Positions 33,746 to 43,080 of a stretch of 64,000 bases of DNA are shown one piece after another. The notes under the pieces are model-generated. The model was not told where the DNA came from. It did no database searches and worked only from the letters and a program-made list of their open reading frames with translations. Numbering within the stretch: position 1 is the stretch's first letter; each line of letters starts with the position of its first letter. The DNA is from CAYSPG01 sp964432885 (GTDB lineage: Bacteria; Bacteroidota; Bacteroidia; AKYH767-A; OLB10), in assembly GCA_964432885.1 (NCBI GenBank), contig CAYSPG010000015.1, positions 13,683-77,682 on the forward strand. Reading direction: 5' to 3'. Both the position numbers and the translations under genes were made by a program.

Positions 33746-35131
33746 ATGAAAAAATTTTTTTCGTTGCTTGTTGCCGCCATTAAAGGCAAAGAAGTAAATA
33801 TTACAGGAGGCAAACTGGATACGGTTATATTTATGCTTGCTGTGCCTATGGTGGTTGAGATGTTTATGGAAAGTTTGTTTGCCATTGTAGATGCATTTTT
33901 TGTTGCGCGCATTAGTGTTGATGCCGTGGCGGCAGTTGGCTTAACGGAAAGTTGCCTCACCATTTTATATTCACTTGCATGGGGATTAAGCATGGGCATT
34001 ACGGCACTTGTTGCAAGGCGTATTGGCGAGGGTGATACACAAGGTGCCAATGAAGCAGCTTTGCAGGCCATTTATCTGGGAACCGGTTTTTCAATAATCA
34101 TTTCATTTGTAGGAATTTTTTATTCAGAAGAATTATTAGGATTAATGGGGGCAACACCTCAGATAATTTCGATAGGCAGCGGGTTTACAAAATGGATGCT
34201 CGGAGGCAACATTGTTATTATGCTTATTTTTTTGATAAATGGAATTTTTCGTGGTGCAGGGGATGCTGTTATTGCAATGCGAACGTTATGGATAAGTAAC
34301 GGAATTAATTTAATACTTGACCCGCTTTTAATTTTTGGTTACGGTCCGTTTCCTGAATGTGGAGTAGAAGGTGCAGCCATAGCCACCACCATTGGACGTG
34401 GACTTGGTGTTGTTTATCAACTTTATCATTTATTAAAAGGCTCAGGAAAAATAAAACTTGTGATAAACAAACTTAAAATACAATGGGAAATAATTGTTAA
34501 ACTAATAAACCTGAGTGCAGGCGGGACAGGTCAATTTATCATAGCAAGTGCAAGCTGGATTTTTATGATGAAAATAATTTCGAACTTCGGAAGTGAGGCA
34601 GTTGCAGGCTACACACTTGCCATCCGTGTAATAGTATTTACCATTTTACCCTCATGGGGAATGGCAAATGCAGCAGCAACTTTGGTAGGCCAAAATCTGG
34701 GAGCCAACCACCCCGACCGTGCAGAAAAAGCCGTGTGGCGAACCGGTTTTTTTAATTCCATTTTTATGGGACTGGTAATGATTGTGTTTTTACTTTTTTC
34801 GGAATCGTTAATTAGATCTTTTACAGCCGATGTAAAAGTTATTGAGTACGGAAAGCTATGCCTTAGCATAGTTTCATTGGGGTATATTTTTTATGGGTAT
34901 GGAATGATAGTGGCACAGGCATTTAATGGCGCTGGGGATACCCGCACGCCAACCATACTTAACTTTTTTGCTTTTTGGGTATTTCAAATTCCGTTTGCAT
35001 ACTTTATTGCCGTTTATCTAAATATGCAGGCAACAGGAGTTTTTATTGCTATAGTTGTGGCTGAGTCGCTGCTTACACTTGCCGGCATAATTCTTTTTAA
35101 AAGGGGAAAATGGAAGGTTGTTAAGGTGTAA
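33746..35131 (+). CDS. MATE-family multidrug/ion antiporter
   Basis: The 461-residue protein has about 12 membrane helices and the two internally repeated MATE halves. Clear family segments are VPMVVEMFMESLFAIVDAFF, WGLSMGITALVARRIGEGD, ANAAATLVGQNLGANHPDRA (the second-half counterpart) and AQAFNGAGDTRTPTILNFF. MATE proteins expel cationic drugs or metabolites in exchange for sodium or protons. Substrate and ion cannot be told here. A short inverted repeat (GCACT, six bases, AGTGC) lies immediately before its start. It follows the type IX-secreted gene by 42 bases and may share its transcript. Confidence 0.9.
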   Translation: MKKFFSLLVAAIKGKEVNITGGKLDTVIFMLAVPMVVEMFMESLFAIVDAFFVARISVDAVAAVGLTESCLTILYSLAWGLSMGITALVARRIGEGDTQGANEAALQAIYLGTGFSIIISFVGIFYSEELLGLMGATPQIISIGSGFTKWMLGGNIVIMLIFLINGIFRGAGDAVIAMRTLWISNGINLILDPLLIFGYGPFPECGVEGAAIATTIGRGLGVVYQLYHLLKGSGKIKLVINKLKIQWEIIVKLINLSAGGTGQFIIASASWIFMMKIISNFGSEAVAGYTLAIRVIVFTILPSWGMANAAATLVGQNLGANHPDRAEKAVWRTGFFNSIFMGLVMIVFLLFSESLIRSFTADVKVIEYGKLCLSIVSLGYIFYGYGMIVAQAFNGAGDTRTPTILNFFAFWVFQIPFAYFIAVYLNMQATGVFIAIVVAESLLTLAGIILFKRGKWKVVKV

Positions 35132-35297
35132 ATTCCTCACAAGTGGGTAAATAAACTCTTTCAGAAGTTTTATTACTAGAAAGCATTGTTTTTTAAAAAT
35201 AAAAAATTAAGTTTGGTTGCTGTTTTTATTAATACTACCTCAGCCCGAAAATTAATGCTATTAAGAATCTACTATTAACAAATCAAATCAACACAAC

Positions 35298-38200
35298 ATG
35301 ACAAACATTTTAAAAACAAAATTCGTGTGCATTAACAATGCCACAAAAATGGTAAGTATCATTTTTTTATTTCTTTTATCGGCACAGGGTTTAAATGCCC
35401 AGGTAAGTGGATATACTGCCGTAAGAACAACACAAACGTATGCATCCATTACCAGCGGCACCAGCTATTGTGCCAACACTGCCTGTAATGGATTAGCTCC
35501 AAGTGGTATTACTCTTCCATGGAATTTTAACTTTAACGGAACAAACTATTCAACCATTTTTATTAGCGAAAACGGATTTATCACCTTTGGCACAGCAGCA
35601 ACAAATGCCAACACAACACCAATTTCAGGCACCGAAGGTGCAGGTGTAATTTCAGTGTGGGGATTTAATAACAATGCTACTGCAGCCTCTGGTGGCCGTT
35701 CTGTGGTTTATAAAAACAATGGAACTTCTTTTAGTATAGAATGGGTGCGTGCAGGTAGCGGCAGCAACTTATTGGGAACACATTTAGATGCACAGATAAC
35801 ATTATACCAAACCACTAATGTAATTGAATTCACCTACCGTGGGCCAGGAACCTATCCTGTAAACAGCACCTTAAATGCACAGGTTGGTTTACGTGGTGCT
35901 ACCAATGCCGATTTCAGAAATCTTACTACTGTTATCGCAGCTCCAGGTTATGGAACTTTAAATACCTCAACAGCATCTTATACTACATCTAACTATACAT
36001 CGGTAAATAACTCTAAAATAACCTGGACACCTCCTGCCTTTTGTACACCTCCATCAACAAATGCGTCAAGCTTTGGATATTCAAACGTGGTGGTTAATGG
36101 AACCAGTTCAACAGCCGATTTTAGTTTTGTCCGTGGAAATGGCGATGGAGGTGTTATTGCAATTGCAAAGGCTGGATCAGCGCCAACACCTCCATCAAGC
36201 GGAACCACCTATACAGGTGCAAGTACAATTTATGGCAGTGGCACTGCAGTAGGAGGTGGATTTTTAGTGTATGCTGCAACCGGTTCGGGAAGTGGTACAA
36301 TAAATGTTTCTCTATTAGGATTAACTAATGGTGTTACCTATTATATTGCCATTTATGAATACATGAACACGGGTGTTTGTTATGCCAGTACTTCTCTTAG
36401 TGGAAATATTCCTATTCCAGTTTGCTCACCTCCTTCCATACAGGCTAGTGGAAACAGTGTTTCAAATGTTCAAATCAATCAGGCTGATATTAACTGGACT
36501 GGAAATGGCAACGGGGATGATGTAATAGTATTTGTAAAGCAAGGCTCAGCTATTATAACAGACCCAACACAAACAACAAATTATAATGCAAACTCCGTTT
36601 TTGGCAGTGGCAACCAGATTGTGGCTACAGGTGCTTACGCTGTTTATAAAGGCACGGCATCGTCTGTTACAGTAACAGGGCTTACAACTAACATTACTTA
36701 TTATTATGCTATTTACGCGCATTATACCGCAACCAATTGCTATGCAGTTCCGCCAATTACAGGAAGTTTTACCACCTTAAACAGCCCTATGACCACAAGT
36801 GCACAGGTAGTTACACAAGTAAGCACAGCAACTGTTACACCTTCAAGTATTAACAACCAAATAATTCAATTACGAATGGATTGCGGAACCGGCACTGCAC
36901 CAGCCCTTATAATGAATCAGTTGTTTTTTACAACAGCTGCTGCCAATGGCGGAACAACCAACCCCGCTGATATTGCAAATGCAAAAGTTTATTACACAGG
37001 AACAAGTTCAACCTTTTCAACTACTACTCAGTTTGGAAGCACAATTATAAATCCTAATGGTTCATTTACGGTTAGCGGATCAACCACGCTTGTTCCAGGA
37101 AGTAATTACTTCTGGTTAACATACGATATTATTTCTTCTCCTACCATTGGTAATTTTATTGATGCTAAACTTTCAACCATTGATGTTGGAGCCATTTTAA
37201 CCCCATCAGGCGATCCGGCCGGAAACAGGCAGATAGCTTTAACCTACTGCACCCCTTCGCCAGCATTTGGAGGTACTGCTTGTGGAGCTGCAGGAAACAT
37301 CTATAACACATCAGCAAGTTTATCTGGTGTTACTTTTTATACAGGCGGAACTTGTGGAGCCAATCCTTATACCAATCTCTCCTCCACAGTAATTGCAAAT
37401 GCAGTTGCTGGAAATTCGTATACACTTACATTAACAAGTGCTGCAGCTTCCTCTGCTTATTATTCTGTAAAATATGCATGGGTTGATTTTAATAACAATG
37501 GCTTATTTACTGATGCAGGTGAAAATATTTTAGCAGTAAATATTCCTGAAAATGGATCGCTCACAGTAACCGGAGCATCATTTACTCCAGCAGCATCTGG
37601 CAATTATCGTATGCGTGTTGCCTTGATGGGTGGAGGGTTTGGCTCTATTCCTGCAATTTCTCCTTGCGCGGGTCAGAGCCTTTATTATGGAGAATTTAAA
37701 GACTTTACATTAAGTGTTAGTGCCTCTTCAACTCCAATGACGTATTCATCAAGCACTGTAACCCAAGTAACAAACCCTACACCTCCAAATACAAACAATG
37801 CTCAAGTAGTGACTTTGCAGGTTGTAACAACTGGTACACTTACGCCTTTAACACTTTCATCATTAACGTTTAACACAAACGGAAGTACAAATATTACAGG
37901 CGATGTTACAAATGCAAGAGTATTTTCAACTGGAATTAACAGTACATTCTCATCATCAACACAATTTGGCACAACCGTTGTAAATCCAAATGGATCATAC
38001 ACGGTAACAGGCAGCATTACTTTATCACCCGGTACCAATTATTTTTGGGTGGCATACGATGTCCCAAATACTGCTACCTTAGGTAATAGTCTTGATGCCG
38101 AAATTACATCAATTATTGTTGGCGGAAATACGTTTACCCCTACCATTACAGCACCCACTGGTGCACGACCAATCAGTCTTGTTTATTGTGTACCAAGTGC

Positions 38201-40979
38201 AGGAGCAACCGGTTGCAGTCTTGGTGGAGATTCATGGATTACAGCAGTAAGCATAAACGGAACAGGATCTACTTTTAATTTTACAGGCGGAACATGTCTT
38301 ACTCCATATCCTAACAACTATCAGATAAATGCCTATAACGGTAATGTTGATCAGGGTGGCAGCTATACAATTACTATGAGTAAAGGCGGGCCAACATACG
38401 GTGCACGATTTATTGCATGGATTGATTTTAATAATAATGGTGTATTTACTGATGTAGGCGAGATGGTAATGGATATTACTCAAACTGCGCAAACGGCAAC
38501 AGGAGCATCATTTACTGTGCCGATAACTTTGCTTGCCGGAGGCCATCGGATGCGTACATGGGTTGGTTATACAGGAACAATTTTTCCAAGCGATATAAAT
38601 TCTGTTATTACCGGTTGTGAAGTACTTAATGGTGCCAACAACCAAGGTGAGGTTAGAGACTTTACAGTAAATGTTGTTGTTGCCTGCACTCCTCCTGTAA
38701 TAAGTGCTTGCCCGGCTAACATATCACAGTGTAACACTTATATCGCATCGTGGGCAGATCCAACTGCTACAGGTACCAATCCCGTAGTTGTTTGCGTGCC
38801 TGCATCAGGAACAACATTTGCAGCCGGAACAACAACAGTAACCTGTACTGCTACTAATGCTTGCGGAAGTTCAAGTTGCTCCTTTGATGTTGCCATCAAT
38901 GAGTCTCCTATAATAGGATCATGCCCTGCAAATATTACCACATGTAATCCGGTAGTTACTTACTCCACCCCTAGTTCTTCAGGAACACCTGCTGCAACCG
39001 TAATTTGCAATCCGGCCTCAGGATCAACTTTTCCTGCCGGAATAACAACCGTTACTTGTATTGCCAGTAACACATGTGGAAACTCTTCTTGTACATTTGA
39101 TGTAACTGTAAATACATCATCAACCGCTGCATCTTCAATAGGGTCCAATGCATTTAATAATGAAATTTGCCTTGGAAATCAAATTACATTAAATGTAACG
39201 GGAGGCTCATTAGGTGACGGTGCAGATTGGTATTGGTATGAAGGCAGTTGTGGTAGCGGATCAGTAATCGGCACAGGTACTTCTATTTCTGTTATTCCAT
39301 TAACGGCAGGAATACATACCTATTACGTTCGTGCACAAGGCTTATGCAATACTACCGGTTGTGTTTCTATAAATATATTAGTAACCTCAGCACCATTAAC
39401 TATATCAGTAGTTGTTCCTCCTATCAATAATTTACCTGCGTATGCCTGCTCGGGTACTATTGCAAATAATATTAATGTAAATAACGTAAACGGAGCAACA
39501 CAATATATTTGGGATGCCCCCCCCGGCAGCCAATTTAACAATGGATTAAATACATATACAAGTCCAACTCCAAATGCTAACCTTGTTTTTGGTTTACCTT
39601 CAGGGTCGGGCTATTATATAGGAATACAGGCCGCAAATGCATGTGGATCTACAACAAGAAAGTCACAATGGGTAAGAGGCACAGTGGGTGTGCCTGCATC
39701 CGTTAGCGGAAATACAACCGCATGCCCCAATACTTCTGCAACTTACACATGTCCAGCGGTAACAGGAGCTACACAATACTTATGGACAATTACCGGAAAT
39801 GCGACCGTATCGGGTACTGGCACATCAGCTACAGTTAATTTTGGTGCCGGATGGACAGGAGGTACCCTTTGTGTTGCTGCTCAAACACCCTGTTACACAT
39901 CAGCCACAAAATGTGTTGCCATTAGCTACACAACAGTTGCACCGGGAACGTTAAATGGAAATTTTGTTGTTTGCCCGGGTGGAACATACACTTATTCTGT
40001 AGCGCCAGTTGCTGGTGCGGTTTCTTATAACTGGACCTTGCCGGCTGGTGCTACAGGGTCTTCAACCACAAACAGTATAAGCATAACCTATGCAATAGGA
40101 TTTACAACAGGAAATTTATGTGTTACCACAACAAGTGTATGTGGTGTTGTGTCAGCACCTCGTTGTCGTTCAGTAAACAGCGGCATACAACCAATTCCTG
40201 CTTCCATATCAGGCCCCACCACAGGCTTGTGTCAGCAAACAATAGTTTACTCTTGCCCTAATCAAAGTGGAGTTACTTATACATGGACTGTTCCACCCGG
40301 CTCAACCATAAATAGTGGTCAAGGTACAAACGCTATTAATGTTACGCTTGGTACTTTTTCTACAAGCACTATTTGTGTGTCGGCAAGCAATTCATGTGGA
40401 TCAAATGGTCAGCGTTGTATTTCTGTTAAAGGGTCTCCAAATGCTCCTGGAGCAATTACCTCCATACCCTCATCATGGTGTGCAAACGAAAGTGGGATAG
40501 AATTTAATGTTGATATTACACCCTTGTCAGGCGCATATACTTTAAGTTGGCTATACCCTGGCCCTTCGGTTGCGCAATTTGTTCTTGGCGGAGGAAACTC
40601 TACACTACTAATCTTAAATTGGTTAACCGGAAGCGGACCAGTGCATGTTACAGCATCTAACCCATGCGGTAATGCAACCAGAACCAGTACGCAAGCAAAT
40701 AGCTGTAGGGAGAGCGAAGAGTATGATAATATAAAAATATCATCTTCAATTGTGGTCTATCCAAATCCTGCCAATGAATGGGTTTCTGTTGAGTATATCA
40801 GTCAGGCTAATAAATCAGCCGATTTAAAGTTTTTTGATTTGAGAGGTAGAGAAGTTTTGTCTAAAAATTTCAATTTTAAAGAAGGGTCTAATAAATTAAA
40901 TATCGACCTATCGGTTTTTGCTAAAGGAGTTTATATACTTTCAATAGACGATATGAAAGCAAAATTGATTATTGATTGA
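35298..40979 (+). CDS. Giant modular type IX-secreted adhesin-like protein
   Basis: The 1893-residue protein begins with a longer signal region (SIIFLFLLSAQGLNAQ) and a beta-rich N-terminal part with FISENGFITFG. Next come fibronectin-like stretches (about 250-490), two BNR-associated N-terminal domain copies (about 500-640 and 810-955; each with SNYFWLTYD or TNYFWVAYD), two GEVED domains (YAWVDFNNNGLFTDAGE, FIAWIDFNNNGVFTDVGE), two HYR-like modules (CPANISQC, CPANITTC with GTTTVTCTATNACG), and about five PKD-like domains with Cys pairs. It ends with a type A sorting tail (SSIVVYPNPANEWVSVE, FDLRGREVL, GVYILSI). The product is exported and probably anchored outside the cell. Role (adhesion or matrix) is inferred from domains. 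Confidence 0.88.
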   Translation: MTNILKTKFVCINNATKMVSIIFLFLLSAQGLNAQVSGYTAVRTTQTYASITSGTSYCANTACNGLAPSGITLPWNFNFNGTNYSTIFISENGFITFGTAATNANTTPISGTEGAGVISVWGFNNNATAASGGRSVVYKNNGTSFSIEWVRAGSGSNLLGTHLDAQITLYQTTNVIEFTYRGPGTYPVNSTLNAQVGLRGATNADFRNLTTVIAAPGYGTLNTSTASYTTSNYTSVNNSKITWTPPAFCTPPSTNASSFGYSNVVVNGTSSTADFSFVRGNGDGGVIAIAKAGSAPTPPSSGTTYTGASTIYGSGTAVGGGFLVYAATGSGSGTINVSLLGLTNGVTYYIAIYEYMNTGVCYASTSLSGNIPIPVCSPPSIQASGNSVSNVQINQADINWTGNGNGDDVIVFVKQGSAIITDPTQTTNYNANSVFGSGNQIVATGAYAVYKGTASSVTVTGLTTNITYYYAIYAHYTATNCYAVPPITGSFTTLNSPMTTSAQVVTQVSTATVTPSSINNQIIQLRMDCGTGTAPALIMNQLFFTTAAANGGTTNPADIANAKVYYTGTSSTFSTTTQFGSTIINPNGSFTVSGSTTLVPGSNYFWLTYDIISSPTIGNFIDAKLSTIDVGAILTPSGDPAGNRQIALTYCTPSPAFGGTACGAAGNIYNTSASLSGVTFYTGGTCGANPYTNLSSTVIANAVAGNSYTLTLTSAAASSAYYSVKYAWVDFNNNGLFTDAGENILAVNIPENGSLTVTGASFTPAASGNYRMRVALMGGGFGSIPAISPCAGQSLYYGEFKDFTLSVSASSTPMTYSSSTVTQVTNPTPPNTNNAQVVTLQVVTTGTLTPLTLSSLTFNTNGSTNITGDVTNARVFSTGINSTFSSSTQFGTTVVNPNGSYTVTGSITLSPGTNYFWVAYDVPNTATLGNSLDAEITSIIVGGNTFTPTITAPTGARPISLVYCVPSAGATGCSLGGDSWITAVSINGTGSTFNFTGGTCLTPYPNNYQINAYNGNVDQGGSYTITMSKGGPTYGARFIAWIDFNNNGVFTDVGEMVMDITQTAQTATGASFTVPITLLAGGHRMRTWVGYTGTIFPSDINSVITGCEVLNGANNQGEVRDFTVNVVVACTPPVISACPANISQCNTYIASWADPTATGTNPVVVCVPASGTTFAAGTTTVTCTATNACGSSSCSFDVAINESPIIGSCPANITTCNPVVTYSTPSSSGTPAATVICNPASGSTFPAGITTVTCIASNTCGNSSCTFDVTVNTSSTAASSIGSNAFNNEICLGNQITLNVTGGSLGDGADWYWYEGSCGSGSVIGTGTSISVIPLTAGIHTYYVRAQGLCNTTGCVSINILVTSAPLTISVVVPPINNLPAYACSGTIANNINVNNVNGATQYIWDAPPGSQFNNGLNTYTSPTPNANLVFGLPSGSGYYIGIQAANACGSTTRKSQWVRGTVGVPASVSGNTTACPNTSATYTCPAVTGATQYLWTITGNATVSGTGTSATVNFGAGWTGGTLCVAAQTPCYTSATKCVAISYTTVAPGTLNGNFVVCPGGTYTYSVAPVAGAVSYNWTLPAGATGSSTTNSISITYAIGFTTGNLCVTTTSVCGVVSAPRCRSVNSGIQPIPASISGPTTGLCQQTIVYSCPNQSGVTYTWTVPPGSTINSGQGTNAINVTLGTFSTSTICVSASNSCGSNGQRCISVKGSPNAPGAITSIPSSWCANESGIEFNVDITPLSGAYTLSWLYPGPSVAQFVLGGGNSTLLILNWLTGSGPVHVTASNPCGNATRTSTQANSCRESEEYDNIKISSSIVVYPNPANEWVSVEYISQANKSADLKFFDLRGREVLSKNFNFKEGSNKLNIDLSVFAKGVYILSIDDMKAKLIID

Positions 40980-40990
40980 TGCGCTGAATA

Positions 40991-41043
40991 AAATTAAAGC
41001 CTGCCTTTTTCTGCAACGGTAGAAAAAGGCAGGCTTTAATTTT
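40991..41043 (+). terminator. Strong intrinsic terminator after the giant adhesin
   Basis: A 22-base-pair inverted repeat: the left arm 40991-41012 (AAATTAAAGCCTGCC then TTTTTCT) pairs with the right arm 41021-41043, with loop GCAACGGT at 41013-41020 and a T-rich end. It lies 11 bases after the stop codon. Confidence 0.85.
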
Positions 41044-41062
41044 ATGAGATAACTTAATATAG

Positions 41063-41084
41063 AGGCAAAAAATAGTTTTTGCCT
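41063..41084 (+). terminator. Second hairpin behind the terminator
   Basis: AGGCAAAAA (41063-41071) pairs with TTTTTGCCT (41076-41084) around loop ATAG. It may back up the stronger terminator just upstream; no long T run follows, so it is a weak terminator at best. Confidence 0.4.
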
Positions 41085-41134
41085 TACCCAAAGGAATATT
41101 ATATGTGGTTTAAAGTAAGTTCATAAATCATTGC

Positions 41135-41142
41135 TACTTTTG
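41135..41142 (+). promoter_or_regulatory. Candidate -7 box for the mannosyltransferase gene
   Basis: TACTTTTG fits the Bacteroidota -7 box TAnnTTTG and lies 20 bases before the GTG start at 41162. Upstream only TTTA (41109-41112) is near the expected place, 22 bases away, so the -33 box is imperfect. Confidence 0.4.
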
Positions 41143-41161
41143 AAAACCTAATTTGCATTTT

Positions 41162-41896
41162 GTGAGCGATAGCTTAGTCATAATACCCACGTACAACGAA
41201 AAGGAAAACATACAGAAAATTATTCGTGCTGTGTTTTCGTTAATGAGGCAATTTCATGTTTTGGTTATTGACGACAACTCATCTGATGGCACGGCAGAAC
41301 TTGTAAAACAACTACAATCTGAATACCCTGATGGATTACACCTTGAGCAACGACCTGGTAAATTGGGGTTAGGCACAGCCTATATTCATGGATTTAAATG
41401 GGCATTGCAACGCAATTACCAATACATTTTTGAGATGGATGCCGATTTTTCACACAATCCTGAAGACCTTCAACATTTGTACAATGCATGCAAGCATAAC
41501 GGTGCCGATTTAAGTATTGGCTCGCGTTACATCAAAGGAGTGAATGTAGTTAACTGGCCCATTGGCAGGGTTATTATGAGTTACTACGCAAGCGCTTACG
41601 TGCGTATGATAACCGGTATGCCTGTACGTGATACCACTGCCGGTTTTAAATGTTACTCACGCAAAGTGTTAGAAACAATTGACCTCAACAAAATAAAATT
41701 TATGGGCTACGCTTTTCAAATAGAAATGAAGTTTGCTACATGGAAATGCGGTTTTAAAATTATTGAGGTGCCCATTATTTTTACCGACAGGCAAGAGGGC
41801 AAATCCAAAATGAGCAGCGGAATTTTTAAAGAAGCTGTGCTCGGTGTTATCAGGATGAAAATAAAAAGCTGGTTTGGTTCTTACAAAAAGAACTAA
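41162..41896 (+). CDS. Polyprenol-phosphate mannosyltransferase (DPM1-like, GT2)
   Basis: A family 2 glycosyltransferase of 244 residues from GTG 41162 (SDSLVIIPTYNEKENI); a TTG at 41153 would add three residues. GT-A features are LVIIPTYNEKENI, VLVIDDNSSDGTAELV, the GKLGLGTAYIHGFKWAL motif, FEMDADFSHNPEDL with the metal-binding D-x-D, and MPVRDTTAGFKCYSRKVLE. It transfers mannose or a related sugar from GDP-sugar to a polyprenyl phosphate on the inner face of the membrane; it lacks membrane helices, as in single-domain DPM1. It is convergent with the GDP-mannose-forming gene, overlapping its stop by 4 bases, which fits a mannose donor pathway. Confidence 0.87.
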   Translation: MSDSLVIIPTYNEKENIQKIIRAVFSLMRQFHVLVIDDNSSDGTAELVKQLQSEYPDGLHLEQRPGKLGLGTAYIHGFKWALQRNYQYIFEMDADFSHNPEDLQHLYNACKHNGADLSIGSRYIKGVNVVNWPIGRVIMSYYASAYVRMITGMPVRDTTAGFKCYSRKVLETIDLNKIKFMGYAFQIEMKFATWKCGFKIIEVPIIFTDRQEGKSKMSSGIFKEAVLGVIRMKIKSWFGSYKKN

Positions 41897-42981
41897 ACAA
41901 ATTTCTCTCCCTTTTTTGCCCTTACATCATTTACAAATTGACGTATTTGTTGTTCATCTTGCTTTTTGCAAACAAGCAAAATGTTTTCGGCTTCCACCAC
42001 AATGTAATCATCCAAACCTTGCAATACCACTAATTTATCATGTGGCATGTTGATAATGCAGTTTTTGCTTTCATACAGCATCACATTTTTTCCAACTACA
42101 GCATTTTTATTTTCATCGTGTTTAATGTGTTCGTACAATGAGCCATAAGTACCCAAATCACTCCAGCCAAAATCAGCACTCATTACGTAAACATTTTTTG
42201 CTTTTTCCATCACACCAAAGTCAATACTGATATTGGTACATTGTGTGTAAGCAGTTTTAATAAACGAATCTTCACTGGCGCTATTGTAAGCCGAAACACC
42301 TTCGCTAAAAATAGTATGCATATCGGGTAAGAACTCTTCCAATGCATGCATAATTGACTTTAAATTCCAAAGAAAAATTCCTGCATTCCAAACAAACTCA
42401 CCAGAGTTTAAAAAGAATTTGGCCATTTCAAGATTAGGCTTCTCGGTAAATGTTTTAACTTTTAAAATTTTATTTTGCTCAGCTTTGTTATCGTCAACAA
42501 ATTGGATATAGCCGTAACCGGTATCTGGCCTGCTAGGTTTTATTCCTAAGGTAAGCAGGCATTCATTTTTTTCGGTAAAAGCAAGCCCCTTGTTAATGGC
42601 ATCCACAAAAGCATCTTCTTTGGTAATAACGTGGTCTGATGGAGCTACCACAATATTGGCATCCGGATTTTTAGCAGCAATTTTAAATGCTGCATACGAT
42701 ACACAAGGTGCAGTATTTCTTCTTATGGGTTCACCTAAAATATTTGCAACAGGCAGTTGAGGAAGATTTTGTTTTACCAAATCAACATACGACTCGTTGG
42801 TTACAACAAAAATATTTTCGGCAGGGCAAATTTTTGTAAATCTGTTAAAGGTTTGTTGCAACAGTGTTTGGCCTATTCCAAGTATGTCAAGAAATTGTTT
42901 TGGGAATGCATTACGACTCATTGGCCAAAAGCGGCTGCCGATGCCGCCTGCCATTATCACACAATAATTGTTTTTATTCAT
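41893..42981 (-). CDS. manC: Mannose-1-phosphate guanylyltransferase
   Basis: The 362-residue enzyme converts mannose-1-phosphate and GTP to GDP-mannose. Typical nucleotidyltransferase features are IMAGGIGSRFWPMSRNAFPK, ILGEPIRRNTAPCVSYAA, VVAPSDHVI, TFTEKPNLEMA, NAGIFLWN and the DFGVMEKAKN region with DLGTYGSLYE. There is no C-terminal phosphomannose isomerase domain, so it is the short form. The start MNKNNYCVIMAGG at 42981 is clear. Its stop overlaps that of the convergent mannosyltransferase gene. Confidence 0.92.
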   Translation of the reverse strand: MNKNNYCVIMAGGIGSRFWPMSRNAFPKQFLDILGIGQTLLQQTFNRFTKICPAENIFVVTNESYVDLVKQNLPQLPVANILGEPIRRNTAPCVSYAAFKIAAKNPDANIVVAPSDHVITKEDAFVDAINKGLAFTEKNECLLTLGIKPSRPDTGYGYIQFVDDNKAEQNKILKVKTFTEKPNLEMAKFFLNSGEFVWNAGIFLWNLKSIMHALEEFLPDMHTIFSEGVSAYNSASEDSFIKTAYTQCTNISIDFGVMEKAKNVYVMSADFGWSDLGTYGSLYEHIKHDENKNAVVGKNVMLYESKNCIINMPHDKLVVLQGLDDYIVVEAENILLVCKKQDEQQIRQFVNDVRAKKGEKFV

Positions 42982-43080
42982 TAACTAAAAAAAATAAACA
43001 GTGGTTTTTAATTTTCACGCAAAAGAATAAAAATTTTAATTGCCTTTCAGTTTAATTTTAAAAAAAAGACAGTAATTATT

